Part shown: positions 42,926 through 52,011 of the stretch, piece by piece
How positions within the stretch are numbered: position 1 is the first letter of the stretch
Layout: each line of letters opens with the position of its first letter
Program-made: the position numbers and the translations under genes
The notes under the pieces: model-generated
Told to the model about the DNA's origin: nothing
Databases searched by the model: none
Seen by the model: only the letters and a program-made list of their open reading frames with translations
DNA from: Granulosicoccus sp045106855
GTDB taxonomy: Bacteria > Pseudomonadota > Gammaproteobacteria > Granulosicoccales > Granulosicoccaceae
Direction of reading: 5' to 3'
Assembly (NCBI GenBank): GCA_045106855.1
Contig: JBGCFI010000011.1
Span: 141,493 to 205,492 of the forward strand
Length of the DNA: 64,000 nt

Positions 42926-44510
42926 CCATAGCCTCGACAATCGCATTAGCCTGCCATTCGATGACGAGCTTACCTTCGCGAAATGATTCACCAATGACCA
43001 ACGCTTTTTCGATGTCCTCAATAGGACCGGCGCAAAAGGGTCTGTATTCAGTCTGGTTATTGACAAGCGCCGTGTTGATGCGGCATAAAACGCTGTCCGC
43101 GTACTCACCTAACTGTTGCGGATTGTCCGCATCAAAGTCTGGTTCAGGCGATAGCATGTTATCGGTGAAGTCGAAGGTGCCTAGGCCCGGTAATGTAATC
43201 ACGATTCCTTCTTCGGAGAGTGAAATAGTCAGGTTCTCGCGTCGAATCAGTAAAATTGTGTCGGGAATGGAGGATATACCCTCTATGTTAAGGTCAAATA
43301 GTCTCACGCGGTTTTCCACATCATTCAATTGCAGCGGCGTGCGGAAAAACTGCGTGGTCACAGGATCCAGATTGGTAACCACTTCCCAGCGGTTTTCATC
43401 ATCGCACTGCTGTACGCTTTGACTATCCCGACAGATTGACTGCGCCCCCAGTTGTGCATCTTCTGTAAACGATTCACGAAGAAAGTCCGAGACCTTGATA
43501 TCGCTTGCATCCTCAGAAGATTGCTCGGAGCTAATGTAGCCTCCCAATGTGCCAGCGTTGCCGATTGAGTAATAATCCGTTTTGGTTGGGCCGATAATCT
43601 CAGTAAGCTGTGATTCGACGCGAAGATCATGGGAATTGACTGGTTGATTGATATTAAGTTGCCGTTCCTGCCTGGCACCGTTGTCGTAGGTTGTCATCAG
43701 GATCGCATTGGTGAATCCGCTGCTTGATTGCTGATTGTTCGTCGACGACTGAAAAGAGTCGACAATATTCTGTTCAATCTCTGTCAGGGATATGAAAGTC
43801 AGTTCCTTGTCCTCAGACCAACGCAAGGTGTAGATTGTTTCGTCGAAACCGATATCGGTGGTTATCACAATGTCATAACGATGGCTTCCCGATGAGTTCC
43901 TGGTAAATATGCCGTTGTCGATACTGACGGGCGTGCCAATCCTGGCGGTTACCTGCTGCTCAATGCTGGCACGCGTATCGTCAGTCAGGGTGTTGATATC
44001 ACCGGACTGTTCCAGCGCAATTTCAGCACGAAGGATAAATTCCCACGACGCCATTGCTTCTGTATAAGGAGCCGATATACCTGCGTCAAGCAGATCGCAA
44101 GGAGCGTCTTCTGCCGTCGTTGTGCAATGCTCCATGATCTGTTCCCAATTGGCTTCAATATGCAGTTGAATAAGACCAATCTCCAACTTTGTGTCGATCA
44201 GGTGACCAATGGTAGAGGTGAGCTTACCGTAGGGTGAAGGTCCGGACGGTTTTTCCACAGCGCTGTCTGCCGCCAGGCTGGGTGGAAACCGGGCAATTAA
44301 TCGCTGGGGAACATGGCGGAACTGATAGGGAGCCACGAAGGTATCTGGCAACAGAATCAGAGAATTGGAATCGTTGCCACCATCGCCGCTTCCGCCCAGA
44401 CCACCGCCACATGCATTAAGGAGCAGTAACAGACTGAAGCAGGCAACTATGCGATAGAGTCGGGAAATAAAATTTGACACAATTTGCTTAGCTGTCTGAT
44501 TCGGGATCAT
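42918..44510 (-). CDS. Hypothetical lipoprotein
   Basis: The 530-residue protein has a lipoprotein signal (FSLLLLLNAC lipobox at about residue 34) followed by a Gly/Ser/Asn-rich linker (GGGLGGSGDGGNDSNS), as in surface or outer-membrane lipoproteins. The rest is mostly acidic and polar with no motif I recognise. Four later cysteines (CTTT, CDLL, CRDS, CDDE) could form disulfides. Its start overlaps the end of the DUF6502 gene by 23 bp, so the two are co-translated. I do not recognise its function. Confidence 0.75.
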   Translation of the reverse strand: MIPNQTAKQIVSNFISRLYRIVACFSLLLLLNACGGGLGGSGDGGNDSNSLILLPDTFVAPYQFRHVPQRLIARFPPSLAADSAVEKPSGPSPYGKLTSTIGHLIDTKLEIGLIQLHIEANWEQIMEHCTTTAEDAPCDLLDAGISAPYTEAMASWEFILRAEIALEQSGDINTLTDDTRASIEQQVTARIGTPVSIDNGIFTRNSSGSHRYDIVITTDIGFDETIYTLRWSEDKELTFISLTEIEQNIVDSFQSSTNNQQSSSGFTNAILMTTYDNGARQERQLNINQPVNSHDLRVESQLTEIIGPTKTDYYSIGNAGTLGGYISSEQSSEDASDIKVSDFLRESFTEDAQLGAQSICRDSQSVQQCDDENRWEVVTNLDPVTTQFFRTPLQLNDVENRVRLFDLNIEGISSIPDTILLIRRENLTISLSEEGIVITLPGLGTFDFTDNMLSPEPDFDADNPQQLGEYADSVLCRINTALVNNQTEYRPFCAGPIEDIEKALVIGESFREGKLVIEWQANAIVEAMEN

Positions 44511-45312
44511 GCTTGTTCTCGAAATAGAAAATGCCTAACCCAGTTCTGTTGCGACCGCTTCCGTCAATGGTCGGATTGCTGTCTCGATCCTGGGTGGCCA
44601 GAAAACGATCGAGAAACATAAGGATTTCTTTGCTTTTTTCACGGCTAACTTGACGGAAGACTTCTACTCCGTCATCGGTCACATTGTCGTAGTTCACGGT
44701 TAACTGCAGCCGGGATGTATCCGGTTTGTGTATGTCGTTAAAATCTATGGTACTGATATGGTCTGCTACGCTTTGCAGAGCGACGCTTAGCAACTCTTGT
44801 GAGTCCTTGCCTGGCACATAGCCGGTAGATACCATCCGGGCTACCCCTTCGTCGTTTACTGACACGGCTCCCACTCTGACAAGTTCATCAAGAATTGCAC
44901 GGTAAGGGGTGTTATTACCGTACTTGTGGACTAGCTTGTTAAACGTGCCATCACCTTCTGTGGTCGCAGTCAACGCGGCAGCGCTACCATCATCATTTTG
45001 AAATTCGGGATCGTGAGTCCATGATGACAATATGCGGGCGGCGTGGTTATAGGGGAAGTACTCCCGGGACGTGTCTTGCATCATCTCTCTTATGTGCTTG
45101 ATTTCCCGGCGTGTGATGCCCGTGAGCACAGAGATTCTGGAAACAGTCTGCTTGCGATTGGCAATGCGGAAGTCTGTGTCCGCCACTTCCACATATACCT
45201 CTTTGCACACCTGTGCAAATTCGCCGTAGCCAATACCGTACCGCAACAGCAGCCTTATAAAAGGCTGCAGTGTCACCCGTATGATTTTATGTAAGAAATC
45301 GTTTGATGGCAT
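44488..45312 (-). CDS. DUF6502 family protein
   Basis: From ATG 45312 the protein has about 274 residues. The N-terminal half carries the DUF6502 pattern: LQPFIRLLLRYGIGYGEFAQ and CKEVYVEVADTDFRI, then SRISVLTGITRREIKHIREM, which looks like a helix-turn-helix. A DNA-binding or regulatory role is possible but unproved. It overlaps the following lipoprotein gene by 23 bp. Similar DUF6502-lipoprotein pairings occur in gammaproteobacteria in my recollection; I cannot verify this here. Confidence 0.75.
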   Translation of the reverse strand: MPSNDFLHKIIRVTLQPFIRLLLRYGIGYGEFAQVCKEVYVEVADTDFRIANRKQTVSRISVLTGITRREIKHIREMMQDTSREYFPYNHAARILSSWTHDPEFQNDDGSAAALTATTEGDGTFNKLVHKYGNNTPYRAILDELVRVGAVSVNDEGVARMVSTGYVPGKDSQELLSVALQSVADHISTIDFNDIHKPDTSRLQLTVNYDNVTDDGVEVFRQVSREKSKEILMFLDRFLATQDRDSNPTIDGSGRNRTGLGIFYFENKHDPESDS

Positions 45313-45608
45313 TCGTTGGTATAAGCACAAGGCGCGTCCATGTAACGTGCTATCGGCTGCCCAATGACCAGAACTTAGCGAATTTTCGATAATACAGCGA
45401 TTATTATTCCCATTTTTGTGTGTAGGTGACCAAATTTTGAGTTATGGCACTATGGATCTGATGTTGATTGAAAACGGCTTGTTTCGGGTTGGTTTATACT
45501 TACAATAATGTCTATTGATGCCTATACATCAAAGGGTGCGTCGCGATGAAATTGACTCGTAAGGCTTATAAAGCCCTATCAAGGGATGAAAATTCCTGCA
45601 TCCGGTAA

Positions 45609-46457
45609 TTAATCATCTTCTCTCATGCGTTCTCGCTTTTCCATTTCTTCGCGAAAGGCTTCCTCAATCTGCTGCAACACAGAATCTACGTCGGCAACGT
45701 TCTCGTCGCGATGATAAATGCCCGTGAGTTTCATATCCGGATGCAGCGCACCAGCTTCATGTAATGCCCATAATTCTTCGGCGTAGCGGGTCTCCGTCAG
45801 TTCAGGGGCATATTGTGCGTAGTAGCGAGTGATGTTCGCTACATCGCGAGCGAGCATTGTGGGGGCGTTGTTGTTTCCTGCTGCATCGACTGCTTGAGGG
45901 AGGTCGATGATAACCGGGCCGTCTGCTGCCATAAGCACATTGAATTCTGACAAGTCGCCGTGGACCAGGCCAACACACAGCATGCGTAAGATATAGTGCA
46001 TCATGGTGGTGTGATCCTGAACTGCGCGGTCAACGGGAATCAGAATATCGTTCAAACGTGGCGCTACTTCACCGGCTTCATCGGTGATAAGTTCCATTAG
46101 CAAAACGCCATCAAAACATCCGAAAGGCTCTGGCACCCGAACTTCTGCCTCGCGCAGGCGATACAGTGCTTCCACTTCAGCCGTCTGCCACACTTTTTCC
46201 TGTTCATCACGCCCAAAGCGCGAACCCTTTTCCATGGCACGCTGGCGACGGCTGTTTCGAACTTTACGTCCTTCCTGATATTGCACCGCCTTTTTGAAGC
46301 TTCGGACTGCGACATCCTTGTAGACTTTGGCACACCGGATGTCATCGCCACACCGCACTAGATAGACGATGGCTTCTTTGCCACTCATTAACGGTCGCAG
46401 AACCTCATCGACCAAGCCATCCTCCACAAGAGGCTGAATACGTTTGGGTGTCTTCAC
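45609..46457 (-). CDS. RIO1-type serine protein kinase
   Basis: The 282-residue cytoplasmic protein is an atypical kinase of the RIO family. It has GKEAIVYLVRC (a P-loop-like lobe start), ATP-binding K44 (CAKVYKD), the RIO-specific basic flexible loop with GRKVRNSRRQRAMEKGSRFG (63-82), catalytic D168/N173 (HGDLSEFNVL) and metal-binding D185 (IIDLPQAVD). The bacterial branch is conserved in Pseudomonas and other gammaproteobacteria and has no firmly known substrate. The start codon is GTG 46457. It is monocistronic. Confidence 0.9.
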   Translation of the reverse strand: MKTPKRIQPLVEDGLVDEVLRPLMSGKEAIVYLVRCGDDIRCAKVYKDVAVRSFKKAVQYQEGRKVRNSRRQRAMEKGSRFGRDEQEKVWQTAEVEALYRLREAEVRVPEPFGCFDGVLLMELITDEAGEVAPRLNDILIPVDRAVQDHTTMMHYILRMLCVGLVHGDLSEFNVLMAADGPVIIDLPQAVDAAGNNNAPTMLARDVANITRYYAQYAPELTETRYAEELWALHEAGALHPDMKLTGIYHRDENVADVDSVLQQIEEAFREEMEKRERMREDD

Positions 46458-47071
46458 GGATTTTTTTTGGAGAAAGTGATTTTTTTAGAACCAACTCTGG
46501 TTAACACGATTATCACAATTTGATCGTCAGTGAGAAACGGGAAGGGCGGTTCCGTGTGTTGCGATTGTCTCCGACAATGCCTCTGAATTGAAAAAAATAA
46601 TGGTAGATTGCCTCTGTGTGCGATTGATGCGAAGTGGCGGGACGGTAGCATGTTTCCAACTGAACGTCATCTCTGTGTTGTGGAGTAAATCGCAGGGCCT
46701 TACTGACGCGTGTGTTATGAACGAATTGCTCAGGCAATGCGCATGGCACTCGGTACCATCCAGATATTGCGCTTCGGAATAAATGGCCAATAGCGGGGAA
46801 GGTGGCAACGATGGCGATAATAGCCAGGAACACGAATCCATGCGTTTTAGCTAGTCCTGTGAGGAAGATTACCAATATGCCGGCAGTTGGCACGAGGGTG
46901 AACCAGAGACTCGCTACCCGATGGTAAGAAAATCTTCATGGTAATGGGTCTTTAGTTGACTATCTGGCACCGCTGAAGGAGCAAATAGGCACTGGAATTT
47001 GTGTAAATGGCATCTTCAACGTATTCTCGACCGCTGAGGTCTTGAATCGAGGCCCGGTCAAAGGAGACAAC
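46458..47071. other. Long intergenic region without a convincing gene
   Basis: This 614-base stretch lies between divergent genes. On the minus strand, 46893 to about 46730 encodes a hydrophobic two-helix stretch (TAGILVIFLTGLAKTHGFVF followed by LAIIAIVATFPAIGHLF), but the frame then continues as low-complexity, gene-unlike sequence to 46513. It may be a decayed small membrane-protein gene. The last part carries the leader of the TAXI gene. Confidence 0.4.
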
Positions 47072-48085
47072 ATGAAATTGAAAAAATCATTCGTAACAGC
47101 CGCAGCACTGGGCACAATGATGCTCGTCGGTGTCGCCAATGCGCAATCCCCTACATTTTTTCGCATCGGTACTGGTGGGGCAGGTGGAACGTATTTTCCT
47201 ATCGGTGGCACTATTGCCAATGGTATTTCCTCACCTCCGGGGGCGCGTGCTTGTGAAGACGGTGGACAGTGTGGTGTGCCGGGTCTAATAGCCATAGCTC
47301 AGTCCACAACCGCGTCGGTTTTCAACAATGCAGCGGTACAAAATGGCGAACTTGAAGCTGGAATGGCCGCGGCTGATGTAACGCGTTCCATGTTTTTGGG
47401 TGAGGGTAAATTTGAGGGTAAGGCGCACCCTAAACTTCGTGTCGTTGCAAATCTTTACCCTGAAGATTTGCACTTGGTACTGCCCAAGGGTTCTTCAATA
47501 GACAGTTTGGCAGATCTTGAAGGCAAGCGTGTGGGTATTGCGCAAGCGGGTTCAGGGACTCAGGTCGCGGTACTGCAAATGCTTGAAGCCTGGGGTATCA
47601 CCCGCGATAACATCGAAGAGGCAGAGCTGAACAATAGTCAAAGTGCAGAACGTCTGGCTGATGGTCAAATTGACGCCTACTTCTATGCCGCTGGATGGCC
47701 GGTTGCCGCCATGGTTCAACTTGCCTCGACTAAAGGCATGAATCTACATTCATTTTCTGAAGATGACTTGAAAAAAATCAATGACATTATTCCCGCCTAC
47801 ATTCCATCGAAGATTCCAGGTGGCGTGTATGAGGGTGTGGACTCGGACATACTCACACCTGCGGTGAGTGCCTTGCTAGTGGTGTCCTCCGATCTTGAAG
47901 ATGAGCTTGTCCATGGCATCACGGAAGCATTGTGGAACGACAACACGCGCAAGCTGCTTGATAACGGTCATGCGAAAGGTAAGCAGATAACCGCAGAGAC
48001 TGCTCTTGATGGTGTTATTGCTCTGGGCGTACCGTTGCATAGTGGAGCGGAGCGATTTTACAAAGAAGCGGGTTTGCTTAAATAG
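47072..48085 (+). CDS. TAXI family TRAP transporter solute-binding protein
   Basis: From ATG 47072, with AAGGAG 6 bp upstream, the protein has 337 residues. The signal peptide MKLKKSFVTAAALGTMMLVG is cleaved near ANAQS. The TAXI motif GTGGAGGTYFPIGG opens the mature chain, and DLEGKRVGIAQAGSGTQVAV and DAYFYAAGWPVAAM follow, as in glutamate/dicarboxylate-type TAXI proteins. It works with the fused 4TM/12TM permease 101 bp downstream. A stem-loop lies between them. Confidence 0.92.
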   Translation: MKLKKSFVTAAALGTMMLVGVANAQSPTFFRIGTGGAGGTYFPIGGTIANGISSPPGARACEDGGQCGVPGLIAIAQSTTASVFNNAAVQNGELEAGMAAADVTRSMFLGEGKFEGKAHPKLRVVANLYPEDLHLVLPKGSSIDSLADLEGKRVGIAQAGSGTQVAVLQMLEAWGITRDNIEEAELNNSQSAERLADGQIDAYFYAAGWPVAAMVQLASTKGMNLHSFSEDDLKKINDIIPAYIPSKIPGGVYEGVDSDILTPAVSALLVVSSDLEDELVHGITEALWNDNTRKLLDNGHAKGKQITAETALDGVIALGVPLHSGAERFYKEAGLLK

Positions 48086-48130
48086 GCAAGTTTGATTAAC
48101 AGGCACTTAACGTAATTGGTGTTATAGATG

Positions 48131-48156
48131 AGGCGGCCTTTTTTCCAAGGCCGTCT
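48131..48156 (+). other. Stem-loop between TAXI and TRAP permease genes
   Basis: AGGCGGCC (48131-48138) pairs with GGCCGTCT (48149-48156), eight pairs including one G-T, across the loop TTTTTTCCAA, followed by TT only. It lies between the binding-protein stop and the permease start. Partial termination or mRNA protection would set binding protein above permease. Confidence 0.65.
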
Positions 48157-48186
48157 TTAACCAGCAGATTGAATCAGGTGTATTAA

Positions 48187-50406
48187 ATGGCTAATTCCGA
48201 GCTCAACACTGCAAGTTTGTCAGATAATGAACTCGAAGCTATTGAGCGAAAATATGATGAAGGTTCTGCGACCCGGGAAGTAGGGCCTACTGCAGGTTTG
48301 GTACTGCGTGTGGTGGCACTGCTGTTTGCTGTTTATCATTACCTGACTGCCGGTTTCGGATTGCCTGCCGATCATTGGCATATGGGATGGCATCTGAGCG
48401 GTTTGTTTATTCTTACTTATGCGTTTTTTCCGATTATAAAATCCAGAAGTCTGTTTGCGTTAAAGGTTAGTACCTGGCGTATCGGCAATATTCCTGTATA
48501 CGATCTTGTGTTTATGGGGCTGGGCGTTTTAACTGCGCTTTACGTCGGTCTGGCATGGCGCGGCATACCCATGCTGGGTATCGAAGAGCAGACATTCCGC
48601 ATGGGGAATCCGAACTCCATCGATGTCATTCTAGGCGTCATAATTATTTTGCTGGTGCTGGATATAGCAAGAAGGACGCTGGGCTGGGTGTTACCGCTGA
48701 TTATCTGTGTATTTATTTCCTACGCCTTATTCGGGCCTAGTTTTCCTGGCATATTGCAACATCCCGGTGTTCGCTTCAACACCTTTGTATCTAGCATGTA
48801 TTTCCCGCAAGAAGGCATATTCGGTGTCACGCTTTGGGTAGTGTCTACCATTGTGTTTCACTTTGTTCTTTTCGGAGTCATCGCTCAAAAGACAGGCTTA
48901 GGTAAGTTGTTTATCGACAATGCGACAATTCTTGCTGGTCGTTATACAGGCGGACCTGCAAAAGTGTCTGTGGTGTCGTCAGCTTTTTTTGGCACAATCT
49001 CCGGTTCCTCAGTTGCGAATACCGTATCGACGGGAGCGTTGACCATACCGAATATGAAACGTATGGGATATCCGGCGCATTTTGCCGGAGGTGTTGAGGC
49101 TGCATCATCAGCAGGTGGGCAAATAACGCCTCCCATCATGGGCGCCGCCGCTTTTATCATGGCCGAATTCCTCGAAGTGCCCTACACAACCATAGTCATT
49201 GCAGCAATTTTCCCGGCGCTTCTTCATTATGTCGGCGTGTTTTCTGTTGTCCATTTGATGGCTCTCAAGCTCAACTTACAGGGCTTGCCCAAAGACATGC
49301 TTCCAAAATTTGTCGAAGTATGGAAAGAGGGTTGGGCAAACATCATTCCGCTCATCGGTTTGTTGCTTGTCCTGTTTTCCGGCTATACGCCATTCATGTC
49401 TGCATTTTGTGGAATTTCCCTTTCCATCATATGTGGCATGGCACGTTATAGAAAGCCCGTGACTCTGATTCTGCCGCTGGCGTTCATCTGTTTTATCTTA
49501 TGGAAGTATTCCAATGGCGGTTTCGCATTACCAATGACAATGATGCTTATTGCCGGGTCACTTGTTGGTCCTTTAAATCCGCAAAAACGGACGCTTGTCC
49601 CGCAAATGGGAGAAGCACTGGAACTTGGCGTGAAGTACGCGTTGGCGGTGGGAGCGGCCTCTGCGGCTGTCGGTATTGTTGTTGGCGTGATTAACACGAC
49701 GGGGATAGGATTTCGAATCGGCTTTATGGTGACTTCCGGGGCAGGCACGCTGGCTGCTTCGGTATATGATTTTATTAGCATAAGTGGCTTCGAGCTTTTT
49801 GCTGTTGAAGATCTCACATTGTTTTTATCGCTTGTGCTTATAGCGATCGCCTGTATTTTGATGGGGGCGGGTATACCTACCACTGCGCTGTACATCATGC
49901 TGGTATCAGTTGCGCAGCCGGCGCTTGCGCAACTGGGTATACCTCCTATTGCCAGTCATTTTTTTGTTCTGTACTATGGCGTTGTTTCGGAAATTACTCC
50001 ACCGGTTTGTACCTCTGCTTACGCTGCAGCAGCTATAGCCAATGCCAATCCGTTTCGAACGGGTATTTCAGCTTTTACATTGGGGCTGGGGAAAATTGTT
50101 GCTCCTATGGCGTTTGTCTACGCCCCGGTTTTGCTTATAGTCTCGTCAACCGGATTTGATTTACTGACGTTTTCCTATACGGCGAGCAGTTGCATCATCG
50201 GAGTGTTCTTTCTCTCATCAGCTGTTGTCGGATATTTAAAAATGCCAATGGGTGGCTTTCAAAGAACCTTGCTGGCGGTTTCCGGAATCATCATGATAGC
50301 GCCCAGTTTCCAAGCTGATTTGTTTGCGCTGGCGATAGCAGCGCCTGCTCTTGTATTACAGTGGTATAAGTCGGGAAACCGCGATTCTGTCTCTAAACCG
50401 GCCTAG
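48187..50406 (+). CDS. TRAP transporter permease, fused 4TM/12TM (DctQ-DctM)
   Basis: The 739-residue membrane protein fuses the small DctQ-like part (about 40-190) with the large DctM-like part. The DctM hallmark regions are SAFFGTISGSSVANTVSTGA, EAASSAGGQITPPIMGAAAF and VSEITPPVCTSAYAAAAIA, which carry the two sodium/substrate-binding hairpins. Fused permeases of this type partner TAXI binding proteins. They drive sodium-coupled import of organic acids such as dicarboxylates or glutamate. The substrate is not predictable from the sequence. Confidence 0.92.
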   Translation: MANSELNTASLSDNELEAIERKYDEGSATREVGPTAGLVLRVVALLFAVYHYLTAGFGLPADHWHMGWHLSGLFILTYAFFPIIKSRSLFALKVSTWRIGNIPVYDLVFMGLGVLTALYVGLAWRGIPMLGIEEQTFRMGNPNSIDVILGVIIILLVLDIARRTLGWVLPLIICVFISYALFGPSFPGILQHPGVRFNTFVSSMYFPQEGIFGVTLWVVSTIVFHFVLFGVIAQKTGLGKLFIDNATILAGRYTGGPAKVSVVSSAFFGTISGSSVANTVSTGALTIPNMKRMGYPAHFAGGVEAASSAGGQITPPIMGAAAFIMAEFLEVPYTTIVIAAIFPALLHYVGVFSVVHLMALKLNLQGLPKDMLPKFVEVWKEGWANIIPLIGLLLVLFSGYTPFMSAFCGISLSIICGMARYRKPVTLILPLAFICFILWKYSNGGFALPMTMMLIAGSLVGPLNPQKRTLVPQMGEALELGVKYALAVGAASAAVGIVVGVINTTGIGFRIGFMVTSGAGTLAASVYDFISISGFELFAVEDLTLFLSLVLIAIACILMGAGIPTTALYIMLVSVAQPALAQLGIPPIASHFFVLYYGVVSEITPPVCTSAYAAAAIANANPFRTGISAFTLGLGKIVAPMAFVYAPVLLIVSSTGFDLLTFSYTASSCIIGVFFLSSAVVGYLKMPMGGFQRTLLAVSGIIMIAPSFQADLFALAIAAPALVLQWYKSGNRDSVSKPA

Positions 50407-50571
50407 CCTTGCTGAAGCTCTGAGAGGCATCTGCAGGGAACCCGCTATCCGATGCTCTATCTACAAGCCGATGATTACCGTGGTCTGGCGGGATAGAAGT
50501 TTGTTTCCCACTGGTAAGTTGTTAAACATGGGCGGCTCGTGCTTTGCATGGGCCGCTCAGGTGAAATTCGT

Positions 50572-51900
50572 TCAGCGCAACAAAAAAACTGGGGTATCAC
50601 CTTGCCGTCCACGTAAAAAAATAGGGGCATGCGGCTCCAGACGACGTCTGTGAAGAGTGGTGTCACTCGACTCTTCCTGTTTAGCCGCGGTCATTAGATC
50701 GCCGCTGATCAAACACCTGCACCCGACTTTTCGAGTGGCAGATTCCAGTCGGCTTGCCACGTTTACGGCATCACCCAATACCGCAAATTCCAGTCTGTTG
50801 TTGCTGCCTATATCCCCAATCACTGCCATACCATAGTGAGCACCTACTGACAGATTCAGGCCTTTGTGATCGGGAGCGGACTTAGCCAGTTTCCAGGCTT
50901 CGAATGCATCGGACATTTCTATAGCGGCCGTGAGCGCATTGGTTGCATCGCTATCAGATGGATCCGGTGTGCCAAACGTTGCCATGAGTCCATCGCCAAG
51001 GAATTTATCCAGAGTGCCATTGTTCTGGAAAATTATGTTTGCAAGGATGCCGTGAATTTCCCTGAGCAATGCAATAGTCTGTGCAGGCGTGTGTTGTTGT
51101 GACCACGATGTGAATTCAACAAGATCGGCAAAAACAATCGCGCAATTGTGTTCGCGCGTTTGTGAGAAAGGGTTTGTTGTACCGGCGAGTAAACTGGCGG
51201 TCTTTTCGGGGAAGTAGCGAGCCAGATTGGCTTTTTCACGGGCAAGATTAGCCTGTCGAATAGCAACTTTTCTCGCGCGTTTTACTGCCAGTGCCAGCAG
51301 GCCTGCGGTAATCAGCAGGACACTGACTTCTTGCACCCTTATGCCTATGTCGATGTATGTGGGTGTTGCAAATGCCTTTAAAGTGGCCTCCAGGCTCAAA
51401 TCATCAGGAGGTAGCCGGGTAGTGTCCGGTAATTTCAACATCCAGAGCGTTCCGATGGCCCAGCATAATGCTGCTGAGAACCCACCCCACAGCACCAGCC
51501 GTGGTCTGTATACGTAAGTCAGGCCTGCCAACAGAATGAAAAAGAAGATGAAATTGCCGTAGCGAAATATGAATTGCGGCGGGTAATCGAGAGGTAGTAA
51601 TGGGTTGGGATATAGGAGCACAAATGACATCAAAACAAAATCAGCTGTAACAAATCCGTACTGATGCCATGATTTACCCCACGTTGCTTTCTCGACAAAC
51701 CAGCCACTCCAACCCAGTACGGCGAATACAAAAAGGATAAGGTAAAGATAAAGCGGGCCTGGCCATGGAACCAGCACAGTAACCAGAACTGCGATAGCAA
51801 ATAGCGCCACAATCCGGCCGTAAAGAGCGGTGTACTGCGCCGCACGCTGTTCTTCCCTTAGCGATGGAAGCTCATCCGGCGTAGCCTTGTTAGTTCTCAT
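50572..51900 (-). CDS. Membrane-bound adenylate/guanylate cyclase (class III)
   Basis: The 442-residue protein has about six N-terminal transmembrane helices (roughly residues 28-205), a short linker, and a class III cyclase domain from about 250 to 425. Metal-binding aspartates are D259 (VFADLVEFT) and D303 (FLGDGLMATFG), and LEFAVLGDAVNVASRLES is the other catalytic strand. K299 is in the base-recognition region. The membrane part has no recognised sensor domain. Product specificity (cAMP or cGMP) is not decided here. It is a single gene, convergent with the TRAP permease. Confidence 0.88.
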   Translation of the reverse strand: MRTNKATPDELPSLREEQRAAQYTALYGRIVALFAIAVLVTVLVPWPGPLYLYLILFVFAVLGWSGWFVEKATWGKSWHQYGFVTADFVLMSFVLLYPNPLLPLDYPPQFIFRYGNFIFFFILLAGLTYVYRPRLVLWGGFSAALCWAIGTLWMLKLPDTTRLPPDDLSLEATLKAFATPTYIDIGIRVQEVSVLLITAGLLALAVKRARKVAIRQANLAREKANLARYFPEKTASLLAGTTNPFSQTREHNCAIVFADLVEFTSWSQQHTPAQTIALLREIHGILANIIFQNNGTLDKFLGDGLMATFGTPDPSDSDATNALTAAIEMSDAFEAWKLAKSAPDHKGLNLSVGAHYGMAVIGDIGSNNRLEFAVLGDAVNVASRLESATRKVGCRCLISGDLMTAAKQEESSDTTLHRRRLEPHAPIFLRGRQGDTPVFLLR

Positions 51901-52011
51901 TAGCCTTATCAGTCAATTATTGACGAAGGTTGGTCGTATCTGTCATTACAAATCGCACCGCTGGATGGTATTTTGCAAAAAGCCAAGTCTGTAACCAACA
52001 GCCCTTCGATA

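Noticed and set aside
45546..45608. A 20-codon frame (MKLTRKAYKALSRDENSCIR) ahead of the RIO kinase end
   Set aside because: No clear ribosome-binding site and no family recognised; too short to support from sequence alone.
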